Positions 9,046 through 17,606 of a DNA stretch of 64,000 nucleotides are shown here, piece by piece. The notes below the pieces were generated by a model. That model made no database searches. It had not been told where the DNA came from and saw only the letters and a list, made by a program, of their open reading frames with translations. The stretch lies in the NCBI GenBank assembly GCA_002494885.1, contig DACV01000008.1, positions 83,396 through 147,395 of the forward strand, written 5' to 3'. Position numbers and translations under genes: made by a program. Position 1 is the stretch's first letter. Every line of letters begins with the position of its first letter. The stretch comes from Methanobacterium sp. UBA44 (GTDB lineage: Archaea; Methanobacteriota; Methanobacteria; Methanobacteriales; Methanobacteriaceae).

Positions 9046-9397
9046 TAATTCCTCCTATTAAACCAATTATTGGTGGGATGATCCCTCCGCCAAATAAGAG
9101 CATTATTATTGAAAGCAAAATCAGGATTAAGCCTCCATTTTTCCTCTCAATAAACATAGTTGCCCATATTGTGACTAAGATACCCATAATAATAGCAATT
9201 ATTCCAGTTAATAGGAAGTTGGGAACTATGGTCATTGCTGGCTCCCCTAACGTTGCTTGCATTGCAGGCCAGGCCTGTATCATCATTCCATTTGGAGCTA
9301 CGTTGCCCTGAAGCACCTCTCCAATACCATGAAATACTCCCCCACTAATTCCGGCAAACAAGCCAAGAATTGAAGCTGCAACTTTTGTTTTATTCAT
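9020..9397 (-). CDS. Small membrane protein of unknown function
   Basis: A 125-residue, very hydrophobic protein with about three to four transmembrane segments: an N-terminal one (residues 7-25), one around 60-85, and a glycine-rich pair at the C-terminus ending in GGIIGTRIKPD. Its ATG overlaps the stop of the upstream flavo-ferredoxin gene in an ATGA arrangement, so the two are translationally coupled and likely belong to one operon with the TetR gene. A role in the membrane attachment or transport step served by that operon is an inference only. Confidence 0.65.
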   Translation of the reverse strand: MNKTKVAASILGLFAGISGGVFHGIGEVLQGNVAPNGMMIQAWPAMQATLGEPAMTIVPNFLLTGIIAIIMGILVTIWATMFIERKNGGLILILLSIIMLLFGGGIIPPIIGLIGGIIGTRIKPD

Positions 9398-10296
9398 AAT
9401 GAACCTCCATTTAAAATTGCTTTAGTCAAAATTCCCTGATAATTCCTATTTTCATTAATTTTCCTCCTTTTTTGTCCAGCAATATCCTTTGCAGTGGCAT
9501 AAGGATGAGGATACCTTCCATTTTCCCTCGTATATGATTTAATAAAGGGTATGTCATTTATCTGGACTGATTGAGCGGGGCAAAGATTAACACATGCATA
9601 ACACATATAACAGAAAACATTTTTTCGCCAAACAGGTTTTCTATCACTCATTTCGATTTTTCCTGACAAACAAACCTTTTCGCAAGTTCCGCAACCTGTA
9701 CACATTGAGTCCGAACAAAAGTAATTAACTCCCCCAATATACTCAGAAACTGCCATTCCTGAAAGAACCAGTTTCTCTAATAAGAAATTTACAGAAACAG
9801 TGAAAGTAGTATCCTTTTCTCGGCTTTTTTCAAGATTCACAATAATTTTCTGGATGGAATCTAATTCTTCCTGAACCAATAGTTCTATTTTTGAAATCTC
9901 AGCATCAGATGGAACTTTATATCCTTTACGCCGTATTTCTTCGTTATTTCCCATATTTAGTATAAAATGCGAATCAAGAAGCTTATTCTTTTCCTTTAAT
10001 AAATGATCTATTTTTTCAAAACCTCTAAATACCGTACCATACCGTGTTGCTACAGCAAATATGTATTCTGCTGATGCTGGGTCAATTTTTTTGAGAAATC
10101 TTTTTACAGCGACCGGAATAGTCAAAGCATGGACCGGGAAAACAAAACCTAATGTTTTTCCATTGGTTTTTATGACATCATTATCTAAAAGACTTACAAT
10201 AGGAATTAACTTTGTTTCTGGGATTCTTTTTTGCAGTTCTTCTGCTACGTGTAACGAATTACCTGTTCCTGAAAAATAGTAAATTTCTGTACTCAT
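9394..10296 (-). CDS. EFR1-type flavodoxin-ferredoxin fusion protein
   Basis: The N-terminus carries a flavodoxin-like FMN-binding loop (YYFSGTGNSLHVA), and the C-terminal third two ferredoxin motifs (CTGCGTCEKVC and CYMCYACVNLCP), the layout of the EFR1 family of electron carriers or reductases. It probably moves electrons between a soluble donor and an unknown partner. The start is taken as ATG 10296, which places the flavin loop at the very N-terminus and follows GTGAT; upstream in-frame ATGs at 10308 and 10335 are also possible, the latter overlapping the TetR gene. It is the middle gene of a TetR - EFR1 - membrane protein operon. Confidence 0.8.
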   Translation of the reverse strand: MSTEIYYFSGTGNSLHVAEELQKRIPETKLIPIVSLLDNDVIKTNGKTLGFVFPVHALTIPVAVKRFLKKIDPASAEYIFAVATRYGTVFRGFEKIDHLLKEKNKLLDSHFILNMGNNEEIRRKGYKVPSDAEISKIELLVQEELDSIQKIIVNLEKSREKDTTFTVSVNFLLEKLVLSGMAVSEYIGGVNYFCSDSMCTGCGTCEKVCLSGKIEMSDRKPVWRKNVFCYMCYACVNLCPAQSVQINDIPFIKSYTRENGRYPHPYATAKDIAGQKRRKINENRNYQGILTKAILNGGSL

Positions 10297-10318
10297 ATTA
10301 TCACTCATACTAAATTTT

Positions 10319-10972
10319 TCAAATTTTAACAGCATCTAACATAAATCTGGTATGTTCAATCATTTTTTCTAAACCCTGATTCATGTAAGAGTCAAAATCT
10401 TCATGGTATTTCAAGATAAAATATTCAAAAAATAGGAAAATAGCAAAAGACCAGTATTCATAGGCTAGTGTTCGGGGATCTACAGGCTTAATCATCTTTT
10501 TTTCAATCATAATTTTGAATATATTTTCCAATCCTGCAATTGGTTCTTCTAATATTTCTTTATTGAAGAATTCCCTTATTTTTTCGTTGCGATATGTTTC
10601 AATACAGACCAATCGCCATATTTTTTCCATCTGAGGTATGTTAATGCGGTCCATGAACATCTTGGCACCTCCCACAAAAAACACTTCAGGACCCTGATCC
10701 ATTAAATTTGCCCCCTCTTCCTCCGGAAGGCTGCTCTTGTTAAATTCTGACTTGAAATAATTTATTATGGCATCTAAAATGGCTTCTTTATTTTTATAAT
10801 GATTGTATATCGAACCTTCTCTTATTCCAGCTTCTTTAGCGATTTCTCGTACTGATACATCACTAAAGCCTTTTTTAGAGAATAGATCAACTGAAGCATC
10901 AAATATTTTTTCTTTTGTGGTTTTCTTAGCTTCATTTTGAGAATTTGAAGCTTTAATTTTTTTATTTTTCAT
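10319..10972 (-). CDS. TetR/AcrR-family transcriptional regulator
   Basis: The 217-residue protein has a classical TetR DNA-binding domain at residues 17-66 (IFDASVDLFSKKGF, then VSVREIAKEAGI, then SIYNHYKNKEAIL) and a helical ligand-binding C-terminus. A perfect palindrome that fits a TetR-type operator lies 27 bp upstream of its start, between this gene and the divergent UGSC pair, so it probably represses itself and its operon and possibly the divergent genes. The inducer is unknown. It is the first gene of the operon and is separated from EFR1 by about 20 bp. Confidence 0.88.
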   Translation of the reverse strand: MKNKKIKASNSQNEAKKTTKEKIFDASVDLFSKKGFSDVSVREIAKEAGIREGSIYNHYKNKEAILDAIINYFKSEFNKSSLPEEEGANLMDQGPEVFFVGGAKMFMDRINIPQMEKIWRLVCIETYRNEKIREFFNKEILEEPIAGLENIFKIMIEKKMIKPVDPRTLAYEYWSFAIFLFFEYFILKYHEDFDSYMNQGLEKMIEHTRFMLDAVKI

Positions 10973-10998
10973 ATGATTAATAACTCCTTTAACTAATT

Positions 10999-11018
10999 TT
11001 GAACAAATGTTTGTTCAA
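10999..11018. promoter_or_regulatory. TetR operator
   Basis: Perfect palindrome with 9-bp arms TTGAACAAA and TTTGTTCAA around a 2-bp centre. A minus-strand TATA box (TTTATATAG, about 11046-11054) would put the start of transcription near 11020, so a bound repressor would sit on the start site of the TetR operon. Confidence 0.65.
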
Positions 11019-11050
11019 TCCATGCAGATAATATGATATTTTTACTATAT

Positions 11051-11070
11051 AAAACTAACGTTTGTTCAGA
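11051..11070. promoter_or_regulatory. Second, partial TetR half-operator
   Basis: Contains the same half-site (GTTTGTTCA, 11060-11068) with a poor left arm. It overlaps the upstream edge of the TATA box for the minus-strand operon and lies about 95 bp before the UGSC gene. The spacing to the full operator is 52 bp. Confidence 0.4.
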
Positions 11071-11162
11071 ATATGCAATTTGAAAAAAAATAAAATTTAT
11101 CATTATAAACACTCATAAAATTCAAAGGTAAAGATAAAAATAGCATCTTAAAGAGGATAGAT

Positions 11163-11678
11163 ATGAGAGTTAATGTTGTTGAAAAAGAAGTAATGGATCC
11201 ATTGGCTGAAACTGCGGCAAATAAAATAGAGTTATCATCTACTCCTGAAAAAATCAATAAAATAACATATTTTGATAATACAAAACCCAATGCTGACGTT
11301 ATTTTAAATAAAATTAAAGAAAATCTAAACATAGATTCAATAGATGCTCAAAAACCTGCTGGTGATGGAGCAACAGAAGAACAGATGAAAGAAGCTCAAA
11401 AAGGAGATGTAGTAATTTTAGCTCTTGGAGACTGTGGTTCATGTACTACATGGGTAATTTTAGATGCAGTAAGGCTTGAAAAAGAAGGAAAACCTACAAT
11501 TTGTATTTGTACACATAAATTTGCTGATTATGCAAAATCACTTGCAAAAGCTCAGGGAGCAGAAGATTTAAGGATAATTGAAATGGAACATCCTATTGCT
11601 GGACTTAAAGAGAATGATGTAAAGGCAAAAACTGAAAAAATCATTCCTGAAATTAAAAAACTGCTCAAAATAAATTAA
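11163..11678 (+). CDS. UGSC-family protein, cysteine form
   Basis: The 171-residue protein carries the redox-type motif C91-G-S-C94 (GDCGSCTTW) in a Rossmann-like or thioredoxin-like C-terminal region. In the UGSC family, first noted as selenoproteins, the first position of this motif is selenocysteine; here it is a normal TGT cysteine codon, so no recoding is needed. A thiol-redox role is likely by analogy, but the substrate is unknown. The ATG follows GAGGA. The next gene starts 18 bp downstream and is the family's usual neighbour as far as I recall, so the two probably form a functional pair. Confidence 0.75.
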   Translation: MRVNVVEKEVMDPLAETAANKIELSSTPEKINKITYFDNTKPNADVILNKIKENLNIDSIDAQKPAGDGATEEQMKEAQKGDVVILALGDCGSCTTWVILDAVRLEKEGKPTICICTHKFADYAKSLAKAQGAEDLRIIEMEHPIAGLKENDVKAKTEKIIPEIKKLLKIN

Positions 11679-11696
11679 ATTCATCGAGGACTACAT

Positions 11697-12863
11697 ATGA
11701 AAAAGCCTGAAACCAATAAAGACACGTGTGGATGCTCTATTGAAGATTTATTAAATGAAAATATAGAAAAAGAAGAAAAACGCCTTTGTGAAGTATCCAA
11801 AAACGACATTGAAGTATTTATAGAACCTGATGCAGAAAAAATAAGCTATGAATTTTATATGAAAAAGCAGACTGATGGTTTACCTGTAATCCCTCCAACA
11901 GGTGAGCGTGTGCGTAAATTTATTGAATTTAGTGGTTTGGAGAAGGATGATTTGATAGCAGTGCTTCCTCCAAGATCTGGTAAAGCCACAGTCGAAAAAA
12001 TAGCCATAAATTCTGTAATGGCCGGCTGTATACCTCAATTTATGCCTTTAATTCAGCACTCAATTAAGGCAATTTCAAAAGAAAAATTCAATTTACCTGG
12101 AGTAAACGCCACCACGCATCCAGTGGCAATATGCACCATTTTAAACGGGCCAGTAACAAATGAAATTGGCATAAATACAGGTACGGGATGCTTAGGCCCT
12201 GGGAATATTGCAAATTCCACAATTGGACGTGCTATAAGGCTTTGCCTCATGAATATCTCTGGAGCAATTCCTGGAATTGGAGACCATGCCACTCTTGCCT
12301 CTCCATCAAAATACAGCTTCTGCTTTGGAGAGGCTGAAAAGGAAACTCCATGGGAGCCTCTGCATGTAGAAAGAGGATTTAACTTAAATGATAGCACAGT
12401 AACCCTGATGGCTTTAGATTCACCCCATAATGTAAATGATCATCGAAGTAAAACTGCTGAAGACTTATTAGATACAATAATTCACACTGCATCGGTTGCA
12501 GGCTGTAATAACAGCCATGTACCTGGTGAAATGCTAATTATAATGGGTCCGGAACATGCAAAGACCATTGCAGATGATGAATGGTCTAAAGAATATGTAA
12601 AGGAATATTTCCACAAAAATGCAGTTGTGCCTGTTGAACTGGGAGATAGGGGCGGAAGAAAGCTAGATAAAAAGTGGATTCGTGATGGGGAAATTCCTAT
12701 TACTCGAAACCCTGCTGATGTGACCTTAATGGTCGCTGGAGGGCCTGGAAGGCATACAATGATATGTCACGGTTTTGGAACTTCATCAGAATCAGTAACA
12801 GAGTTAATAAAGCTTGCAGATGGAAGTGCTGCATCATCAGTGCTTGATTTTAAAAATAAATGA
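11697..12863 (+). CDS. UGSC-associated conserved protein of unknown function
   Basis: A 388-residue soluble protein with a short N-terminal CGC cysteine pair, then a long conserved-looking body rich in glycine turns and scattered cysteines and histidines (VNATTHPVAICTILNGP, NTGTGCLGPGNIANSTIGRA, GIGDHATLASPSKYSFCF, VAGGPGRHTMICHGFG). These look like catalytic or metal-binding loops but I cannot name a family reaction. It lies 18 bp after the UGSC gene behind GAGGA, so it is surely in the same operon and likely works on the same substrate. Confidence 0.7.
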   Translation: MKKPETNKDTCGCSIEDLLNENIEKEEKRLCEVSKNDIEVFIEPDAEKISYEFYMKKQTDGLPVIPPTGERVRKFIEFSGLEKDDLIAVLPPRSGKATVEKIAINSVMAGCIPQFMPLIQHSIKAISKEKFNLPGVNATTHPVAICTILNGPVTNEIGINTGTGCLGPGNIANSTIGRAIRLCLMNISGAIPGIGDHATLASPSKYSFCFGEAEKETPWEPLHVERGFNLNDSTVTLMALDSPHNVNDHRSKTAEDLLDTIIHTASVAGCNNSHVPGEMLIIMGPEHAKTIADDEWSKEYVKEYFHKNAVVPVELGDRGGRKLDKKWIRDGEIPITRNPADVTLMVAGGPGRHTMICHGFGTSSESVTELIKLADGSAASSVLDFKNK

Positions 12864-12895
12864 TAAAAAGTTAACATCCTATACTAACTTAAAAT

Positions 12896-14384
12896 TCATA
12901 CTTGTGTTTTGAATTTCTTTTTATCCTTTTTACATAGTTTTTTTACAAGATTTCGACCTGTTAATGCTGCATTAGGTATTCCTATCATTGTAGTAGCCCA
13001 CTGGCCAACCATGTAAAAATTTTGGAGTCCAGGAAGGGTTTTACTTATTCCCTTCATTATGGTCATCACTCCGCCATCTGGAACTGGCCATGGCTGCCAT
13101 CCATGGAAATTAAGAGTATATCGCTCCACAGTAGCTGGTGTAGTGATATCGTGAACCTCCACCTGCTCTTTTATACCTGGAAACCTCCTTTCTAATATTT
13201 TAAGGACTTTATTGTAAACTGCTTCTTTTTCAGATCGATATTTTTCCAGATCCTCTTCGCGCAGTCTCTTCCAGTAACCATAATTTCCTTTAGTAACTAC
13301 TTTTATCACTGATTTTCCTTCTGGCGCAACTCCAGAATTGGAATCAAATAATTCAAGGTATAATGAATATCTATCTTTTAATTCAAGCCTTACAGGTTCA
13401 TCTAAAAGTAAAGAGACAGCATGAGGCTCATCAGATAAATCTCTGTTAAGTCCAAGGAAAACCTGCAGTCCAAATTCCTGCTCTTCCCCATAAACTTGAT
13501 AATATTTATCAATTGTTTCGCTGGTGTATTTTCCCTCCAACATTTCATAAATGGTTTCATGACCATCTGCAGCGGATACGACAATAGCAGCTCGATGCTC
13601 GCTACCGTCTGCAAGAACAATCCCAACCGCTTTATTATCCTCTACTATGATTTTTTCGACTTTAGAACTCTGATTCAATTCACCACCCAGATTTGTGAAT
13701 TTTTTTGCAATTCTACGGCTGAATTCAAAGGATCCACCTTTTGGCCAGCCCATATCTCCAAGATTAAAACCAGATAAAAAAAAGCAGATGGGGAAACATA
13801 GGTATATTTGAAGTGCTCATATCGTACTGAACATGAGGAAATGCCCTTTTAAGGAATTCATTGTTAAATTTTTCTGCATAATTATTTAAAGTGATTTTAC
13901 CCCATTTCATTGCTTTAGGCATGTGAGGAACAATTTTTAACTTGCTTAGAGTCCCACCCATGTCCATTGAAAAGAAATTAGCACTTGAAAGTGATTTTCC
14001 AGCTTTAACATATTCTTCAATGGTTTTAGAATCTTCTGGAGCTATTTCTTTCATGTGTCTCTCCAGCCGATCAAGGTCTGTGTAAATATTCAGCTCATTC
14101 CCCTTACTATCTTCAACTCTGGTGAATACCTCATGATCTATAATTTCTGTGCCTTCAAAGGCGCCAAGTTCATTCCAAACCTCTCTTAACTCCAAATTTC
14201 CTGTTCCTGCAAGGTTATGAATGCAATAATCAAATATGAAACCTTTACGGTGCCATGAGGTGCATAATCCACCAGGTTTACTGTGTTTTTCAAATATTGT
14301 GGTATCATAGCCGTTTATTCGAGCATAAATTCCTGTGGAGAGTCCTGCAATTCCCCCGCCAATAATTATAATCTTTTTGGTCAT
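12896..14384 (-). pseudogene. FAD-dependent phytoene desaturase/isomerase-like oxidoreductase, one frameshift
   Basis: The N-terminal part has the dinucleotide-binding fingerprint IIIIGGGIAGLSTGIYARINGY, and the C-terminal part ends with the family's GIPNAALTGRNLVKKL flavin-binding segment. The two halves lie in different frames. Removing one base from the run of eight A (plus strand) at 13776-13783 joins them into 495 residues with the natural sequence HLLFLSGFNLGDMGWPKGG, the normal length for the family. All other codons are intact, so the gene is either newly broken, phase-variable by slippage, or misread by the sequencer. The start is ATG 14384 behind GTGATT. It faces the UGSC pair and shares their terminator region. 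Confidence 0.8.
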
Positions 14385-14565
14385 AAAAATCACTTTTTAA
14401 GTTAAAAGCTATTCCAGGAAGTTAATTATAATTTGTATTTGAAAATAAGTTTGCTTTTTTTAAATGAAGAGTTAAAAAAATAATAATTAAACCATAAATA
14501 GCCAGAAAAAATGCATTTATAAAAAAATTGAGTTTATATTTTAAAATTAGGTAAAATAGGGAAAT

Positions 14566-14781
14566 TTATAAAGGTATTTTCCCACTATCTCTCATTGAAG
14601 TTAATCTGCTGGTAATTATTGTTTTTGCTATTAGCAGATCATCATTTTTCTCATTACCTCTGGCAAGTTCTGCTTCAATCTGTTTAAGCAGTTCTTTTAA
14701 CCCTTTAGGGCTGCATTTACCTGCCATTTTAAGTAGTTCTTTTGAATTAATTTTGTTTTTTGCGCTTCTTCTAAATATCAT
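14566..14781 (-). CDS. Small hypothetical protein
   Basis: A 71-residue basic, helical product (KELLKMAGKCSPKGLKELLKQIEAEL) with no recognised domain. Codon use is like the neighbours and the frame ends cleanly, but the ribosome-binding site is weak. It lies alone between the FAD gene and nrdD. Confidence 0.45.
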   Translation of the reverse strand: MIFRRSAKNKINSKELLKMAGKCSPKGLKELLKQIEAELARGNEKNDDLLIAKTIITSRLTSMRDSGKIPL

Positions 14782-15067
14782 GTTTTTTCATTCCAGTTTT
14801 TACTATTAAATTGAATTTAGGGTTATAGATCCAAACCAAATGTTATCTGTATAAAAAATCTCTGCTTAAATAGAGTTTTTATTTAAAAAGAAATATAAAT
14901 CAGATTGAAGTGGTTAAAATCTAATTTAAAATTTATATTATTACAAACAGGACATTGGTTTTAATCTGATATAAAGTTTACGGATTTTAAGGATGTATTA
15001 TTATTTCAAAAAATGAAGATAAAATAGGATTAGAAATCAAATTAAAAATAAAAAAAAGTTTAATAAA

Positions 15068-17374
15068 TTAAAACCGTTTTCTATCCATTAATTCCTTCAT
15101 CTTTCCAGGGTTCCAGCCGCCTGATGCGGATTTAGACCTTCCAACCTGTTGAACGTATCCAGTTATCCTGTCGTACCATTCAACTTCGGTTTGCTCGCCA
15201 CATGCTGCACAGTTATCCTGCAATCCTTTCATCAATGTTTTACATCTGCCACAAAAGCTTAATGCAGAGCTGTATGCCCAAAATCCAATATCTGATTTCC
15301 TTGCAATCTTATTGGTGAGGCTCATGAGGGAATCTGGGTCTGAATATGATTCTCCCATGAATGCATGGAATATATGACCTCCAAGGGTCTTTGGATGGTA
15401 TTTTTCTTCGATTTTAATCTTTTCTGGCAGTAATATATCTGCATTGACCGGTACGTGAGAGGAATTTGTGTAATATGCTGTTTTTTCATCACCATTGGCA
15501 ATGATCTTATCCCTGTATTTTTCAAGGTCAAGCATTGCAAATCTGTATGCTGTGGATTCTGCAGGTGTTTGAAGAACTGTCCATCTTAAACCAGTTTCTT
15601 CCTTTAATTCGCTGATCCTATCATTTATGTATTGTATAACCTTTAATCCAAACTTATTGGCATCTTTGTCTTCAATTCCTGCACCCATTGCATATAAGAG
15701 CATTTCATTTAGACCAACAAAACCAAAGGACATTGTAGTATTATCTATTCTGTAATACATTCCATCATCCACTTCCTGTGAAAGGAATGGGAGCAAATTA
15801 TAGTCATTAAGGCATCTTAATGCCTGCTCTCTTCTAATCATTAAGACCTGCTCTCCAATGCCCATATATGAGTCAAGATATTCAAAAATATCAGATTCAT
15901 CCCTGGAGTTATATGCAATTCTCGGAAGGTTCAATGTAATATATGCAAGATTTCCTGTCCTGAAACAATCCTGTTCCCAGTCCCCAGTCCAGTTATCACC
16001 TAAAGATGTTCTGCATCCCATATAGTTTGCCATGTTGCCTCTGTAATCTGGGAGCATGTTAACAAAGTAAGGAGATCCATATTTGGCTGAAAGTTCATGA
16101 ACAAGTCTTAAATCTTCTTCAAATTCGGACGTCAGTACTTCTTTTCTTAAAACGTAAGGAGTGTTTGGGAAGAGGTGCGGTTTACCATCCGAATCCCCTT
16201 CAAGGAGCGTTTCAGTAAATGCGCGTTGTAACATTCTTGTTTCTTCTTCAAAGTCCCCGTATGTTCCTACTACCTGTCCGCGTGGTCCGTATGCAGGTTT
16301 ATCTTTTAAAAATGAAGGTACTGTAAACTCTAAATTAATACTTGTAAATGGAACCTGTGAACCTCTTGCAGCGTAAGCCATGTTCAGGTTATAGATTAAC
16401 ATCTGAACTGCCTGTTTTATCTTTTCATAAGGCAAACCAGCAGTAAATGGAGCTACAAATACGTTCCAGAGGCTCATTGATTGCCCGCCGCTCATGTTCT
16501 GTTGAGATGCAAGCATTATTTCTCCAGTATGGTTCATCAATGTTTCAATATGATTTGGAGGTCCTGCTACAGATGTGTGGTCTCCTGTACCGTCAACTTT
16601 AAGGCCATTTTTTATAAATACTCTTAAATCGTGCTGTAAACAGTTTACGGGACGTCCTGCAAAGAATTCGAGATCATGGATATGTATGTCTCCACCCATG
16701 TGGGCATCTGCAAGATCATTGGGGAGGATGTGTAACAATGCGTACTGCTTGAGTGCCTCATCTGCAACATACTTGTGAACGGTCTCAGGATTATGAATCA
16801 TATTTGCATTATCACGTGAGCCATTTTGAATGAGATTTGTAATGTTGAATACAGGTATACCAACCCTTGTATATTCACGTCTTAAAGCTTCAAGACCGTG
16901 CTCAACAAGTTTGGTGTTTACGATTTCCCTGATCATAGGAGCTGTCAGGTATTCAACATCAAGTTTTTTAAGCTCTTTCCATGCATCATTTGCTATTTCT
17001 TCTGCAAGCTCCCTTGATGCATTAGTTTCTACAATAAGAGTCTTTTCAATTTTACTTTTATCAAATGGTTCTATAGTATCTCTTGTGGTTCTTACCTTCA
17101 ATGTATTGACTGCAAAATATTTGTCTGCAATCTTCTCATCGATTTTCTTAAGGCAATCGTATACCAGTACTTTTATTTCTGCTGTGGAAATGCCATCATA
17201 AGTAGCTGTAGCAACTGATGATGCAATCCTTTCAGCAGCCCAAAGTGGAGCTCCTACCATAAGACAAGATTTAACCAATTTTTCGGGACTGAATTTCTCA
17301 TATATCCCGTTATTTTTTAATACACAGGTTTTGGCTCTTGTCGGGAGCTCAGCAATAACATGCATATCCCTCAT
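15068..17374 (-). CDS. nrdD: Anaerobic ribonucleoside-triphosphate reductase
   Basis: Class III ribonucleotide reductase makes dNTPs under anoxia with a glycyl radical installed by NrdG. The 768-residue protein begins with an ATP-cone allosteric domain (residues about 15-105), followed by the catalytic barrel, a zinc site near the C-terminus (CGRCKTLMKGLQDNCAACG), and a short glycyl radical region (GRSKSASGGWNPGK). The ATG at 17374 is eight bases behind GGAGG. No nrdG is visible next to it. The gene is monocistronic in this window. Confidence 0.95.
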   Translation of the reverse strand: MRDMHVIAELPTRAKTCVLKNNGIYEKFSPEKLVKSCLMVGAPLWAAERIASSVATATYDGISTAEIKVLVYDCLKKIDEKIADKYFAVNTLKVRTTRDTIEPFDKSKIEKTLIVETNASRELAEEIANDAWKELKKLDVEYLTAPMIREIVNTKLVEHGLEALRREYTRVGIPVFNITNLIQNGSRDNANMIHNPETVHKYVADEALKQYALLHILPNDLADAHMGGDIHIHDLEFFAGRPVNCLQHDLRVFIKNGLKVDGTGDHTSVAGPPNHIETLMNHTGEIMLASQQNMSGGQSMSLWNVFVAPFTAGLPYEKIKQAVQMLIYNLNMAYAARGSQVPFTSINLEFTVPSFLKDKPAYGPRGQVVGTYGDFEEETRMLQRAFTETLLEGDSDGKPHLFPNTPYVLRKEVLTSEFEEDLRLVHELSAKYGSPYFVNMLPDYRGNMANYMGCRTSLGDNWTGDWEQDCFRTGNLAYITLNLPRIAYNSRDESDIFEYLDSYMGIGEQVLMIRREQALRCLNDYNLLPFLSQEVDDGMYYRIDNTTMSFGFVGLNEMLLYAMGAGIEDKDANKFGLKVIQYINDRISELKEETGLRWTVLQTPAESTAYRFAMLDLEKYRDKIIANGDEKTAYYTNSSHVPVNADILLPEKIKIEEKYHPKTLGGHIFHAFMGESYSDPDSLMSLTNKIARKSDIGFWAYSSALSFCGRCKTLMKGLQDNCAACGEQTEVEWYDRITGYVQQVGRSKSASGGWNPGKMKELMDRKRF

Positions 17375-17606
17375 TTACATATCCTCCAATACTAATATTA
17401 TTTATTTTTTAAATAATAATAACTTTTTTATTGTTGTTATTAACTGAACATACCTTCTTGATCAGATCCATTCAGTTTGTTTTATTTTTTAAGCATATAA
17501 TTGTTTGTATATCAACGAACTATTTTGGCCCTTTAAAATGACATTATTCTGTTATTAGGTATTCACTTTCCTCCAATATATATTTTGTATTTTTCCGTTT
17601 TTTGTT

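Noticed and set aside
11163..11678. Selenocysteine recoding in the UGSC gene
   Set aside because: The motif position is a TGT cysteine codon, so no in-frame TGA has to be read through.
15068..17374. Possible intein or insertion in nrdD
   Set aside because: Length and motif order are normal for an archaeal class III reductase; no splicing motifs.
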